A stretch of 64,000 nucleotides of DNA from the NCBI RefSeq assembly GCF_008932115.1, contig NZ_CP044543.1, forward strand, positions 4,098,501-4,162,500. Reading direction: 5' to 3'. The stretch comes from Bradyrhizobium betae (lineage in GTDB: Bacteria > Pseudomonadota > Alphaproteobacteria > Rhizobiales > Xanthobacteraceae). The notes under the pieces are model-generated. The model did no database searches. It saw only the letters and a list, made by a program, of their open reading frames with translations, and was not told where the DNA came from. Both the position numbers and the translations under genes were made by a program. This document shows positions 46,238 to 56,713 of the stretch, piece by piece (position 1 is the stretch's first letter; each line of letters opens with the position of its first letter).

Positions 46238-47521
46238 TCAATCCACCAAAATCACCCGGATATCGTTCACATTCGTCAGCGTCGGTCCCGGCTGCAGCAG
46301 ATCCCCCGTCGCCTCGAAGAACGTCGTCGCGTCGTTGTTGTCCAGATACGCCTGCGGTTGAAGTCCCTGCGCCTTCATCTTCGCAAACGTCGCCGCATCG
46401 ATCAGCGCGCCGGCGGGGTCGGTGGGATGGCCGGCGCCGCCGTCGGCGCCGTCGGTGTCGCCGGCGAGCGCAGAGATTCCGGCGGTGTCCTTCAACAGGT
46501 CGGCGAGCGCCAGCGCATATTCCTGGTTCGGGCCGCCGCGGCCGTTGCCGCGCACGGTGACCGTCAGCTCGCCGCCGGAGAGGATCGCGAGGCGCTTGCC
46601 TTGCGCGCGCGCCGCAAGCGCCAGCCTGGCGTGATCGGCGGCGACCTCGCGCGCTTCGCCTTCGAGATCGGCGCCGAGATCGATGATCTCGTAGCCGGCG
46701 TCCCTGGCGAGTGTCACGGCGGCGTCGAGCGATTGCTTGGGCCGTGCGATCAGCTCGAACGTCGCGCGTGCAAAGGCAGCCTCTCCCGGCTTGGCGCTTT
46801 CATTGGCGGGATCGTCGAGCGCGCGGCGGACGGCGTCGTCGATGTCGAGCCTGTATTTCGCGACGATGGCGCGCGCGTCCGCGAGCGTGGTCGGATCTGG
46901 CACCGTGGGGCCGGAGGCGATCGCGGAAGCGTCGTCATGCGGCACGTCGGAGATCGCGAGCGTGACGATCTCGGCGGCATTTTTGCCGGCGCGCGCGAGG
47001 CGGCCGCCCTTGATGCGCGAGAGATGCTTGCGCACGACGTTCATCTCGCCGATTGGCGCGCCCGAGCGGAGCAACGCCTTGTTGACCGCCTGCTTCTGCG
47101 CGAAGCTGATGCCGTCCACCGGTGCGATCCAGTTCGCCGAGCCGCCGCCGGTGAGCAGCACCAGCAGCAGATCGTCGGGGCCAGCCTCGCCCGCCAGCGC
47201 CAGCGTGTCGGCCGCGCCCTTGAGGCCAGCCTCGTCAGGCACCGGATGCCCGGCCTCGACCACGCGGATGCGGCGCGTCGGCACGCCGTAGCCGTGGCGC
47301 GTGGTGGCGATGCCGACGAGGCGCTCCGGCGCGAGCCCGAGCGTGTCGAGATAGTGCCGCTCCGCCGCCGCGGCCATCGCGCCCGCGCCCTTGCCTGCGG
47401 CCAGGCAGATCACGCGCCCCTTCGGTGCGGGCCGCAGATGCGGCGCCAGAATCGTGTTCGGATGGGCGGCGGCAACGGCGGCATCATAGAGCGCGCGGAG
47501 CAGGGGACGTCGGTCGGTCAT
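46238..47521 (-). CDS. Glycerate 2-kinase (DUF4147/MOFRL family)
   Basis: 427 residues. N-terminal DUF4147 domain (GRVICLAAGKGAGAMAAAAE; VVEAGHPVPDEAG; LLTGGGSANWIAPVDG; GEMNVVRKHLSRIKGGRLA) and C-terminal MOFRL domain (LAILSGGELTVTVRGNGRGG; LAGDTDGADGGAG). It phosphorylates D-glycerate to 2-phosphoglycerate in hydroxypyruvate/glyoxylate or tartrate metabolism (TtuD/GckA type). Single gene; no tartrate genes are near. Confidence 0.92.
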   Translation of the reverse strand: MTDRRPLLRALYDAAVAAAHPNTILAPHLRPAPKGRVICLAAGKGAGAMAAAAERHYLDTLGLAPERLVGIATTRHGYGVPTRRIRVVEAGHPVPDEAGLKGAADTLALAGEAGPDDLLLVLLTGGGSANWIAPVDGISFAQKQAVNKALLRSGAPIGEMNVVRKHLSRIKGGRLARAGKNAAEIVTLAISDVPHDDASAIASGPTVPDPTTLADARAIVAKYRLDIDDAVRRALDDPANESAKPGEAAFARATFELIARPKQSLDAAVTLARDAGYEIIDLGADLEGEAREVAADHARLALAARAQGKRLAILSGGELTVTVRGNGRGGPNQEYALALADLLKDTAGISALAGDTDGADGGAGHPTDPAGALIDAATFAKMKAQGLQPQAYLDNNDATTFFEATGDLLQPGPTLTNVNDIRVILVD

Positions 47522-47643
47522 GACGAAAAGCCTTCGGCGAACTGTAGCAGCGACATGCCTAGCGCATCGGGCGCCAAAGCGTAAGCAGGCTTTGCCATCA
47601 TTCGATTATGCAATCGCGTGATCATAATAGGGACGCAAGCAAA

Positions 47644-47671
47644 AGCCCCCTGCGAAGGTTCGCAGGGGGCT
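47644..47671 (-). terminator. Hairpin terminator after binding-protein gene 1
   Basis: Stem AGCCCCCTGCGAA / TTCGCAGGGGGCT with a 2-base loop as drawn. On the minus strand it ends in TTTTGCTT, 24 bp past the stop of the gene at 47695. Confidence 0.8.
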
Positions 47672-47694
47672 GCTGTCGTGCGCGATGGAGGCGG

Positions 47695-48924
47695 TTAGCC
47701 GCCTGTGTCGGCGCTGATCACGTCGCCGAACAGTTCCCAGCGCTCGCCCTTGAAGCGCTGGAGCTGGAGCGAGCTGATCGGCGCGAAGTCGCCCGGCCCG
47801 GTGTTGATCTTGATGCCGGGCAGCAGCATCTCGGTGCGGAAGTCCTTCAGGCTGGCGGCCTGCTTCATCACGTTCTCACGCGTGAGATCGTCGCCGCACT
47901 GTTTCAGGACCTGAACCAGTGTCTGTGCGACGCCGTAGCCGACGACCGTGCCGTTGTCGGTCTTGTCGCCTTCCGGAAAGTACTTCGTCATGAACTCGAC
48001 ATAGGCCTTCATGCCGGCGTCGTTGTCCCACTGCTTGTCGGTGGTGTCCTTCAGATATGCGGCCGAAACCACGTCCTGTGCGGCATCGAAGCCCGCCGGC
48101 TTGATCACGCTGCCGACCGACGCCGAGACGTTGTTGAGGAAGTGCAGCGGCTTCCAGCCGATCTCGGCGTTCTTCTTGATGGCCTGCGCGGCAAACTTCG
48201 GCGTCGTGATGTTCATGAAGACGTCGGCGCCGGTGGCCTTCAGCTTGATGATGTGGTTGTCGATCGTCGGCTCCGAGGTCTCGTAGCTCTCTTCCATGAC
48301 GATCATCGAGGCGGCCTTGGACCCGAGGCCGTCCTTCAGGCCCTTGAGGTAGTCCTTGCCGTAGTCGTCGTTCTGGAACAGCACCGCGATCTTGGCGTCC
48401 GGCTTGTTCTTGAGCAGCCATTTCGCGTAGATCTGCGTCTCGCTCTGGTAGGAGGGCTGCCAGCCCATGGTCCAGGGAAAGTTCTGCGGGTCGTTCCACT
48501 TGGTGGCGCCGGTGGCGACGAACAGCTGCGGCACCTTCTTCGAGTTCATGTATTTCTGGATCGCCGAGTTCGACGGCGTGCCGAGCGAGTTGAAGATGAA
48601 CAGCACCTCGTCGCTCTCGACCAGCTTGCGGGCCTGCTCCACGGCCTTCGGCGGCGAATAGGCGTCGTCATAGCTGATGAAGTTGATCTTGCGGCCGTTG
48701 ATGCCGCCCTCTTCGTTGATCTTCTTGAAATAAGCGGCTTCGGTCCGTCCGATGATGCCGTAGGCGGAGGCCGGTCCGCTATAGGGCATGATGTTGCCGA
48801 TCTTGATCTCGGTGTCGGTCGCGCCGGAATCGTATTTCTTCTGGGCCGATGCAGTGGAGGTCGAGGCCGCAATGAGCGCGAGCGCGAGCGACGCGGCCGC
48901 GAGTTTGCCGGTGACAGCAGGCAT
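47695..48924 (-). CDS. LivK-type binding protein, paralog 1 of 4
   Basis: 409 residues with a signal peptide ending about ASA-QKK. Type I periplasmic-binding fold with the array's shared blocks: TEIKIGNIMPYSGPASAYGI, GGINGRKINFISYDDAYSPP, LFVATGATKWNDPQNFPWTM and QNDDYGKDYLKGLKDGLG. ATG 48924 has GGGAGA upstream. It is the last of four consecutive copies behind one LivGFHM transporter. The ligand is inferred to be an aliphatic carboxylate because of the adjacent pim operon; R. palustris has a similar arrangement. Confidence 0.88.
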   Translation of the reverse strand: MPAVTGKLAAASLALALIAASTSTASAQKKYDSGATDTEIKIGNIMPYSGPASAYGIIGRTEAAYFKKINEEGGINGRKINFISYDDAYSPPKAVEQARKLVESDEVLFIFNSLGTPSNSAIQKYMNSKKVPQLFVATGATKWNDPQNFPWTMGWQPSYQSETQIYAKWLLKNKPDAKIAVLFQNDDYGKDYLKGLKDGLGSKAASMIVMEESYETSEPTIDNHIIKLKATGADVFMNITTPKFAAQAIKKNAEIGWKPLHFLNNVSASVGSVIKPAGFDAAQDVVSAAYLKDTTDKQWDNDAGMKAYVEFMTKYFPEGDKTDNGTVVGYGVAQTLVQVLKQCGDDLTRENVMKQAASLKDFRTEMLLPGIKINTGPGDFAPISSLQLQRFKGERWELFGDVISADTGG

Positions 48925-49030
48925 TCCTATCTCCCTATTTTCTTGGTGTGTGCGTCCCTTTTCTTGTCTGATTGTTTTTGGCGACGCGGTCGCAATTCAA
49001 TACGATTTGCGCGAAAGCTTCAAGGAAAAG

Positions 49031-49053
49031 CCCCCGCGGCAAAGCCGCGGGGG
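49031..49053 (-). terminator. Hairpin terminator after binding-protein gene 2
   Basis: CCCCCGCGGC / GCCGCGGGGG with an AAA loop; minus-strand tail CTTTTCC. It is 27 bp past the stop of the gene at 49080. Confidence 0.75.
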
Positions 49054-49079
49054 TTGCGTCTTTAGTTGACTGCTCGAGC

Positions 49080-50309
49080 TCAGCCGCCGACGTCGGCGCT
49101 GAGGATTTCACCAAACCGCTCCCAGGTCTCGCCCTTGAACCTGATCAATTGCAATTGCGAGAGCGGCGCGAAGTCGGTGGCCGAGGTGTTGACCTTGATG
49201 CCCGGCAGCAGGCCGGCCGGCTCGTAGTCCTTGATGCTGGCCGCCTGCTTCATGACGTTCTCGCGGCTGAGATCGTCACCGCAGGCCTTGAGCACGTGCA
49301 CGAGGCCCTGACTCACGATGTAGGCATACATCACCGACGCGTCGGCACGGTTGGCCTCTGGATAGTATTTGTCCAAGAACTGGTTCCAGCCGATCATCGC
49401 CGGGTCGTTCTTCCATTGCGCATCGGTCGGGTCCTTGAAGTATTGCGACGAGATGATCTCCTGCGCGTTCTCGAAGCCGGCCGGCTTGATGACACTGCCG
49501 ATCGAGCCGGAGACGTTGTTGAGGAAATGCAGCGGCTTCCAGCCGAGCTCGGCGTTCTTCTTGATCGCCTGCGCCGCGAATTTCGGCGTGGTGATGTTCA
49601 TGAAGACGTCGGCACCGGACGACTTCAGCTTCACGATGTGCGAGTCGATGGTCGGCTCGGAGACTTCATAGCTGTCCTCGATGATGATCAGCGAGGCTGC
49701 CTTGGCGCCGAGCCCGTCCTTGAAGCCCTTCAGATAGTCCTTGCCGTAATCGTCGTTCTGATAGAGCACCGCGATCTTGGCATCCGGTTTGTTCTTCAGG
49801 ATGTACTTCGCGTAGATGATGGTCTCGCTCTGGTAGTTGGGCTGCCAGCCCATCGTCCAGGGGAAGTTCTGCGGGTCGTTCCACTTGGTGGCGCCGGTGG
49901 CGACGAACAGTTGCGGCACCTTCTTCTGGTTCAGATATTTCTGGATCGCCGAGTTCGGCGGTGTGCCGAGCGGGTTGAAGACGATCAGGACCTCGTCGCT
50001 CTCGACCAGCTTGCGCGCCTGCTCCACGGTCTTCGGCGGCGAGTAGGCGTCGTCATAGCTGACATAGTTGATCTTGCGCCCGTTGATGCCGCCCTCCGCG
50101 TTGATCTTGCGGAAAAAGGCCTCCTCGGTCTTGCCGATCACGCCGTAGGCGGAGGCGGGTCCGCTGTAGGGCATGATGTTGCCGATCTTGATTTCGGTGT
50201 CGGATGCGCCGGTGTCGTATTTCTTCTGTGCCGATGCTGCCGTGGACAGGGCGGCAGCCAGCAGGAGGGCAGCCGAGAAGGCCCCCAACCGCACATGCAT
50301 TGCAGGCAT
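49080..50309 (-). CDS. LivK-type binding protein, paralog 2 of 4
   Basis: 409 residues. Signal peptide MHVRLGAFSAALLLAAALST (ending near ASA). The mature part is closely similar to paralog 1 (TEIKIGNIMPYSGPASAYGV; FVATGATKWNDPQNFPWTMG) but differs around the likely binding cleft and in the last third (EEPT-like region: YYPEANRADASVMYAYIVSQ). ATG 50309 has GGGAGA 6 bases upstream. It has its own downstream hairpin, so it may be an independent or partly independent transcript. Confidence 0.88.
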   Translation of the reverse strand: MPAMHVRLGAFSAALLLAAALSTAASAQKKYDTGASDTEIKIGNIMPYSGPASAYGVIGKTEEAFFRKINAEGGINGRKINYVSYDDAYSPPKTVEQARKLVESDEVLIVFNPLGTPPNSAIQKYLNQKKVPQLFVATGATKWNDPQNFPWTMGWQPNYQSETIIYAKYILKNKPDAKIAVLYQNDDYGKDYLKGFKDGLGAKAASLIIIEDSYEVSEPTIDSHIVKLKSSGADVFMNITTPKFAAQAIKKNAELGWKPLHFLNNVSGSIGSVIKPAGFENAQEIISSQYFKDPTDAQWKNDPAMIGWNQFLDKYYPEANRADASVMYAYIVSQGLVHVLKACGDDLSRENVMKQAASIKDYEPAGLLPGIKVNTSATDFAPLSQLQLIRFKGETWERFGEILSADVGG

Positions 50310-50425
50310 CTTGATCTCCCTGGACGAGGTTTGAATGTGTCGCTTGTTCTTGATTGGGAGCGATCGTTGCGCGTCGCTCCGTCCTCACATTCAATACCCA
50401 TCTATCGCCGCCAGCAAGGAAAACG

Positions 50426-50448
50426 CCCCTGCAGAACCGTCGCAGGGT
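50426..50448 (-). terminator. Weaker hairpin after binding-protein gene 3
   Basis: CCCTGC / GCAGGG core with an imperfect extension and a 9-base loop; minus-strand tail GGGGCGTTTTCC. It lies 115 bp past the stop of the gene at 50564, in a 254-bp gap, and is the weakest of the four hairpins. Confidence 0.5.
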
Positions 50449-50563
50449 GCGCGATCTATTCGGGGCGGTGCGGAATATTGCGGTGCGTGAGATTTTGTGC
50501 GCCGCTAATTAGCTGCGCTTAAGTTGCCTGACTTGAAGCTGGCTATCTTGAATTGCGCGGCAA

Positions 50564-51790
50564 TCAATGCCCGATCTCGCTCGAGATGATGTCGCCGAAC
50601 AGTTCCCATTTCTTGCCCTTGAAGCGCATCATCTGCAACTGCTCGATCGGGGCGAAATTGTCGGCTGCGGTGTTGATCTTGATGCCGGGCAGCAGCGTAT
50701 CGGGCGCGAAGTCCTTCAAGGAAGCGGCCTGCTTCATGACGTTCTCGCGGGTGAGGTCGTCACCGCACATCTGCAGCACCTTCACCATGGTCTGCGCCGC
50801 GGCATAGCCGAACACCACGCCGGCATCGAGCTTGTTGGCCTTGGGGTCGTATTGCGCGAGGAAGTTGTAGAACTTCTTCATGCCGTCGTCGGCGTTCCAC
50901 TGCGGGTCGGAGCCATCCTTGGTGTAGCTCGCGGACAGGATGCCTTGCGAGATCTCGATCCCCGCCGGCTCGAGCACGCCGCCGACCGAGGCCGAAACGT
51001 TGGAGATGATGTGCACCGGATGCCAGTTGATCTCGGCCGCCTTCTTGATCGCTTGCGCGGCGAATTTCGGCGTGGTGATGCTGATGAAGACGTCGGCGCC
51101 CGAGTCCTTCAATTTCACGACGTGCTCGTCGATCGCAGGCTCGGAGGTGTCGTAGCTGTCCTCCATTGCGATCATAGAGGTCCTGGCGCCGAGGCCCTCC
51201 TTCAGGCCTTTTAGGTAGTCCTTGCCGAAATCGTCGTTCTGGTAGAGCACGCCGATCTTCGCGTCGGGCTTCTCCTTCATGACGTATTTGGCGTAGATGC
51301 GCGCCTCGCTGGCGTAGCTCGGCTGCCAGCCCATGGTCCACGGATATTGCCTGGGATCGTTCCACTTCGAGGCGCCACTGGCCACGAACAATTGCGGCAC
51401 CTTTTTCTCGTTCATGTATTTGCGGATGGCGCCGTTGGTGGAGGTGCCGAGCGAGCCGAAGATCAGCAGCACGCCGTCGCTCTCGACCAGCTTGCGCGCC
51501 TGCTCCACCGTCTTCGGCGGCGAATAGCCGTCGTCATAGGAAATGAACTTGATCTTGCGGCCGTTGATGCCGCCCTCGGCGTTGACCTTGTTGAAATAGG
51601 CCTCCTCGGCCTTGCCAATCACGGCATAGGCGGAGGCCGGCCCGCTATAGGGCATGATGTTGCCGATCTTGATCTCGGTGTCGGATGCGCCGCTGTCGTA
51701 TTTCTTTTGCGCCAGCACCGGGCTGTTTATCGCAGTGCACAACGCGAGCGCGCCTAAAATGGACGCAACCTGAAATCGAACGGCAGTCAT
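50564..51790 (-). CDS. LivK-type binding protein, paralog 3 of 4
   Basis: 408 residues from ATG 51790, with GGGAG 4-8 bases upstream; the open frame continues to 52075 as an artefact. Signal peptide MTAVRFQVASILGALALCTA. It shares the array's blocks (DTEIKIGNIMPYSGPASAYA; LFVASGASKWNDPRQYPWTM; QNDDFGKDYLKGLKEGLG) but is the most diverged of the four (GSLGTSTNGAIRKYMNEKKV), which suggests a different ligand. Confidence 0.88.
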   Translation of the reverse strand: MTAVRFQVASILGALALCTAINSPVLAQKKYDSGASDTEIKIGNIMPYSGPASAYAVIGKAEEAYFNKVNAEGGINGRKIKFISYDDGYSPPKTVEQARKLVESDGVLLIFGSLGTSTNGAIRKYMNEKKVPQLFVASGASKWNDPRQYPWTMGWQPSYASEARIYAKYVMKEKPDAKIGVLYQNDDFGKDYLKGLKEGLGARTSMIAMEDSYDTSEPAIDEHVVKLKDSGADVFISITTPKFAAQAIKKAAEINWHPVHIISNVSASVGGVLEPAGIEISQGILSASYTKDGSDPQWNADDGMKKFYNFLAQYDPKANKLDAGVVFGYAAAQTMVKVLQMCGDDLTRENVMKQAASLKDFAPDTLLPGIKINTAADNFAPIEQLQMMRFKGKKWELFGDIISSEIGH

Positions 51791-51855
51791 CTTTCTCCCA
51801 CCCCGGAATGGATCGGCGCGCCGCATTGAACAAGATTGCGGCCTGACGTCAACAA

Positions 51856-51885
51856 AAAGCCCCCGCGGTTTCCCGCGGGGGCTTT
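51856..51885 (-). terminator. Hairpin terminator after binding-protein gene 4
   Basis: Perfect 13-bp stem AAAGCCCCCGCGG / CCGCGGGGGCTTT with a 4-base loop and T runs on both sides, 41 bp past the stop of the gene at 51927. The strongest hairpin in the array. Confidence 0.85.
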
Positions 51886-51926
51886 GTCTTTTCGGATGAG
51901 ATGAGATTTGGACTATGGCACCAATG

Positions 51927-53156
51927 TCATTCGGAGGCGATGTCGCCGCTGATGATCTCGCCGAACAGTTCCCACTTCTCGCCCTTGAAGCGCTGCATCT
52001 GTAGCTGCGAAATCGGCGCGAAGTCGGTGGCGCTGGTGTTGATCTTGACGCCGGGCAGCAGGGTGTCCGGTGCAAAATCCTTCAGGCTTGCGGCCTGCTT
52101 CATCAGGTTGGCGCGGGTGAGGTCGTCACCGCACATCTCCAGCGTCTTGACCAGGGTCGAAGCTGCGCCGTAGCCGTAGACCATGCCGGTGTCGGTCTTG
52201 TCGGCGCCGGGCATGTACTTGTCGACGAACTCGTTCCACCTCTTCATGCCGGGATCGTTGCTCCACTGCGGGTCGGTGGAATCCTTGGCATAGGCGGCCG
52301 ACAGCACGCCCTGCGACGCCTCGAAGCCGGCGGGCTTCATCACGCTGCCGACCGAGATCGACACGTTGGTGAGGATCTGGAGCGGCTTCCAGCTGAGCTC
52401 GGCGGTCTTCTTGATGGTCTGCGCGGCGAACTTCGGCGTCGCGTAGATCAGCAGCACATCGGGATTGGCGGCCTTGATCTTGACGATGTGGCCGTCGATC
52501 GAGGGCTCGGAGATCTCATAGCTCTCTTCCATGATGATCATGGACGCGCCCTTGGCGCCGAGGCCGTCCTTGGTGCCCTTGAGGTAGTCTTTGCCGAAAT
52601 CGTCGTTCTGATAGAGGATCGCGACCTTGGCGTTCGGCTTTTCCTTCATCAGCCATTTCGCGTAGATCTGCGCTTCGCTCTGGTAGGAGGGCTGCCAGCC
52701 GATGGTCCAGGGGAAGTTCTTCGGGTCGTTCCACTTGGTGGCGCCGGTGGCGACGAACAGCTGCGGGATCTTCTTGGCGTTCAGGTACTTCTGGATCGCC
52801 GTGTTCGAGGGCGTGCCGAGCGGGTTGTACACGGCCAGCACCTCGTCGCTCTCGACCAGCTTGCGGACCTGCTCGACGGCCTTCGGCGGCGAATAGGCGT
52901 CGTCATAGGTGACGAAGTTGATCTTGCGGCCGTTGATGCCGCCCTTGTCGTTGATCATCTTGAAATAGGCTTCTTCGGTCTTGCCGATGATGCCATAGGC
53001 CGACGCCGGACCGCTGTACGGCATGATGTTGCCGATCTTGATCTCGGTATCGGACGCGCCGGTGTCGTATTTCTTCTGGGCAAGTGCTGCGCCGGAGGTG
53101 AGGGTCGCGACCGCCGTTACGAGTGCGGTGGTTCGCAGTATTCTTTCGAGAAGCAA
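51927..53156 (-). CDS. LivK-type binding protein, paralog 4 of 4
   Basis: 409 residues from TTG 53156, supported by AAGGAGA 7-8 bases upstream and the absence of a usable ATG. Signal peptide LLERILRTTALVTAVATLTS to about ALA. Shared blocks TEIKIGNIMPYSGPASAYGI and LFVATGATKWNDPKNFPWTI are present. It lies 26 bp downstream of the LivM gene and is probably made on the same transcript as the permease. The strong hairpin after it would limit read-through to the other three copies. Confidence 0.88.
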   Translation of the reverse strand: MLLERILRTTALVTAVATLTSGAALAQKKYDTGASDTEIKIGNIMPYSGPASAYGIIGKTEEAYFKMINDKGGINGRKINFVTYDDAYSPPKAVEQVRKLVESDEVLAVYNPLGTPSNTAIQKYLNAKKIPQLFVATGATKWNDPKNFPWTIGWQPSYQSEAQIYAKWLMKEKPNAKVAILYQNDDFGKDYLKGTKDGLGAKGASMIIMEESYEISEPSIDGHIVKIKAANPDVLLIYATPKFAAQTIKKTAELSWKPLQILTNVSISVGSVMKPAGFEASQGVLSAAYAKDSTDPQWSNDPGMKRWNEFVDKYMPGADKTDTGMVYGYGAASTLVKTLEMCGDDLTRANLMKQAASLKDFAPDTLLPGVKINTSATDFAPISQLQMQRFKGEKWELFGEIISGDIASE

Positions 53157-53182
53157 AACGAAGTCTCCTTGCTTGAGTGGTT

Positions 53183-54208
53183 TCAGTTCTTCCTGAGCTT
53201 ACCGGCGAGTTGTTGGCCCAGCATCGCGACTTGCCTTGCGCCATGCGGCACGAGGTAGATGACGAGGAACAGCAGCACGCCGAACACCGCGCCGGAGAGG
53301 CCCTTGGAGATGCCCTCCGCCATGTTCGGCACGAAGATGATGAAGGCGGCGCCGACGATCGAGCCGGGCAGCCAGCCTACGCCGCCGACGACCATGCCGA
53401 GGAACAGCGAGATCGCGAGCGTGATGGTGTAGCTGTCGGGCGCGACGAACTGCACCGCGATGGCGCCGAGCGAGCCGGCGATGCCGGTGATCGCAGCCGA
53501 CACGCCGAAGGCCAGGGTCTTGTACAACGCAACGTCGACGCCCATGGCGGAGGCCGCGATCTCGTTGTCGCGGATCGCCATGAAGGCGCGGCCCGAGCGG
53601 GAGCGCAGCAGGTTCACCGAGAAGATGTAGATCGCGAGCACGACGGCAAGCGAGAAGTAGTACAGCCACATGTCCTGCGACATCGGCAGGCCGAACGGCG
53701 CATCGGGCTTGGTCACGACGAGGCCTTGCACGCCGCCGGTCCAGTGCTCGAGGAAGTTCAGCTTGAGGAGCTGCGGCATCGCGGTGGCGAGCGCGAAGGT
53801 CGCGAGCGCCAGATAGACGCCGGACAGCCGCAGCGCCGGCTGTCCGAACAGGAAGCCGAAGGCGAAGCAGACCACGCCTGCGATCGGCAAGGTCAGCGCG
53901 TAGTTGACGTTGAAGTGCTCCATCAGCACCGCGGTCGTATAGGCGCCGACGGCGTAGAAGGCGCTCTGGCCGAGCGAGAACTGGCCCGAGCCGCCGGTCA
54001 GGATGTTCAGCGCCAGCACCGCGAGCCCGTAGATCAGGAGCATCGTCATCTGGAAGATGATGAAGTTCTTGACGAAGATGGGCATGATGATCAACGCGGC
54101 GAGCACTACCAGCGAGGTGCCGGTGCCCAGCGTCATGGCCCGCTTCGGAACGGCCTCGACCGCCTGATGGCCTTCTGCAACGACTTCTTCTGCAGCGCTC
54201 ATGATCAA
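53183..54208 (-). CDS. LivM-type permease
   Basis: 341 residues with about nine spans: LTGGSGQFSLGQSAFYAVGA, GVYLALATFALATAMPQLL, GRAFMAIRDNEIAASAMGVD and GMVVGGVGWLPGSIVGAAFI, the standard LivM set. Overlaps the LivH stop by ATGA (54205-54208). Together with LivH it forms the inner-membrane channel used by the four binding proteins downstream. Confidence 0.92.
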   Translation of the reverse strand: MIMSAAEEVVAEGHQAVEAVPKRAMTLGTGTSLVVLAALIIMPIFVKNFIIFQMTMLLIYGLAVLALNILTGGSGQFSLGQSAFYAVGAYTTAVLMEHFNVNYALTLPIAGVVCFAFGFLFGQPALRLSGVYLALATFALATAMPQLLKLNFLEHWTGGVQGLVVTKPDAPFGLPMSQDMWLYYFSLAVVLAIYIFSVNLLRSRSGRAFMAIRDNEIAASAMGVDVALYKTLAFGVSAAITGIAGSLGAIAVQFVAPDSYTITLAISLFLGMVVGGVGWLPGSIVGAAFIIFVPNMAEGISKGLSGAVFGVLLFLVIYLVPHGARQVAMLGQQLAGKLRKN

Positions 54209-55083
54209 ACTCGCTTGACGATGTGCCGGCCGAACAGGCCAGCGGGTTTGACGACCAGGACGGAAATGATCAGCGCGAGCGCGATGGGCAGTTTCAGCTC
54301 GTTGCCGACGCCGGGGATGTAGGTGCCGGCGAGATTTTCGAAGATGCCGACCAGGAAGCCGCCGACGACGGCGCCGAACGGGCTGGTCAGCCCGCCGAGC
54401 ACCGCCGCGGCAAAGCCGTAGATCAGCACGCCGCCCATCATGTTGGGCTCGAGGAACACGACCGGGGCGATCAGCATGCCGGCGATCGCGCCGATCGCGG
54501 TCGCCATGCCCCAGCCGAGCGCGATCATCCAGCTCGTGTTGATGCCGACGAGGCGAGCCGATTCAGGCACCGAAGCGGCCGCGCGCATGGCGAGACCGAT
54601 CCTTGTGTACTGGAAGAAGAAGTAGAGGGCGAGCAGCAGCATGATCGTGACCCCGATCATGCCGGCCTGGTGAGTCGAGATCAGCTGGCTGCCGAGGAAC
54701 GGCGAAGAGCCGAACGGGGTAGGATACTGCTTGATGGTGAAGTCCCAGATCAGGCCGGCCGACGAGTTGATGATCGCAAACAGCGCGATGAAGCCGGCGA
54801 CGTTGGTCAGCACCGGCGCCTTCGCCAGCGGCTTGAACAGGATGCGCTCGATCGCGATGCCGGCGATGAAGGAGAAGATCAGCGTGACCGCGAAGGCAGC
54901 CCAATAGGATAAGCCCCACTGCATCAGCTGCCAGGAGATGAAGGTCGAGAACATCGCCATCTCGCCCTGCGCGAAGTTGAGGTGGTCGATCGCCTGGTAG
55001 ATCATGACCACGGCGAGCGCCATACAGGCGTAGATCGCGCCCGTGGCGATGCCGGCCAGCACTTGGTTGGTGAATAGCTCCAT
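54205..55083 (-). CDS. LivH-type permease
   Basis: 292 residues, about eight spans: NQVLAGIATGAIYACMALAV, IDHLNFAQGEMAMFSTFISW and GFAAAVLGGLTSPFGAVVGG are LivH landmarks. Starts 12 bp after the LivF stop. Normal length for the family. Confidence 0.92.
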   Translation of the reverse strand: MELFTNQVLAGIATGAIYACMALAVVMIYQAIDHLNFAQGEMAMFSTFISWQLMQWGLSYWAAFAVTLIFSFIAGIAIERILFKPLAKAPVLTNVAGFIALFAIINSSAGLIWDFTIKQYPTPFGSSPFLGSQLISTHQAGMIGVTIMLLLALYFFFQYTRIGLAMRAAASVPESARLVGINTSWMIALGWGMATAIGAIAGMLIAPVVFLEPNMMGGVLIYGFAAAVLGGLTSPFGAVVGGFLVGIFENLAGTYIPGVGNELKLPIALALIISVLVVKPAGLFGRHIVKRV

Positions 55084-55095
55084 CGTGCCGGCTCC

Positions 55096-55805
<710 letters not shown>

Positions 55806-55809
<4 letters not shown>

Positions 55810-56603
55810 TGGTCCTTGCTCCCGAGATAGGCCTTGATGACGTCGGGGTCCACCTGCACCTGGGCCGGCGTGCCTTCCGCGAGCTTCTTGCCGAAGTTCA
55901 GCGCCACGACGTGATCGGCGATCGACATCACGAGGCCCATGTGATGCTCGACCAGCAGCACGGTCATGTGCCGTTCGTCGCGGATGCGCCGGATCAGGTC
56001 GCCGAGCACGTAGACTTCCTCGTGGTTGAGGCCGCCGGCGGGCTCGTCGAGCAGCAGGATCTTCGGATCGGCCGCGAGCGCACGTGCCAGCTCGACGCGC
56101 TTCTGCGTGCCGAAGGGCAGGCCGGACACGACGGTGTGGGCGACGTCCTCGAGCTTGAGATAGGCGAGGATCTCGTGAACTTTCTTGTTCACGTCGTTCT
56201 CGCTGCGCCGGACCCACGCCAGTCTCAGCGAATCGCTGATGATGTCGCTGGAGGTCTTCGAATGAGCGCCGACGCGGACGTTGTCCATCACCGTGAGGTT
56301 CGGAAACAGCGCCACGTTCTGGAAGGTGCGGCCGATGCCGATCTCGGCGATCCGGTGCGGCGGCCGCGACAGGATGCTCACGCCATCCATCAGGATGTCG
56401 CCGGAGGACGGCTGGTAGAGCCGCGAGAGACAGTTGAAAAGTGTGGTCTTGCCGGCGCCGTTGGGGCCGATCAATCCGAGGATCTGGCCCTTGTGCATGT
56501 CGAAGGACACGCCGTTGAGCGCGACGATGCCGCCGAACACGACGCTGACGTCGCGAACCGCGAGCAGGGGCGATGTTCCCTGCGCGAGCTGTGCCTGCGT
56601 CAT
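55806..56603 (-). CDS. LivG-type ABC ATPase
   Basis: 265 residues. Walker A GPNGAGKTTLFNCLSR, a family-typical variant signature GLPFGTQKRVELARAL, Walker B KILLLDEPAGGLNHEE and H-loop TVLLVEHHMGLVM. First gene of the transporter operon; the IclR gene lies upstream on the same strand, 110 bp away. Confidence 0.92.
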
Positions 56604-56713
56604 GTCGTCTCGCCCACGACGTTCAGTGGGCGAAGGGGCGATGCGAACCGCTCCCGGTTATGACAAAGGCTATCTGAACCCCTCGGCCACTCGAGCAACT
56701 TTTCCTCCTGATT

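Noticed and set aside
47695..53156. Assembly duplication as the explanation of the four LivK copies
   Set aside because: The copies differ in protein sequence, starts (ATG and TTG), spacers and hairpins throughout, so they are old paralogs.
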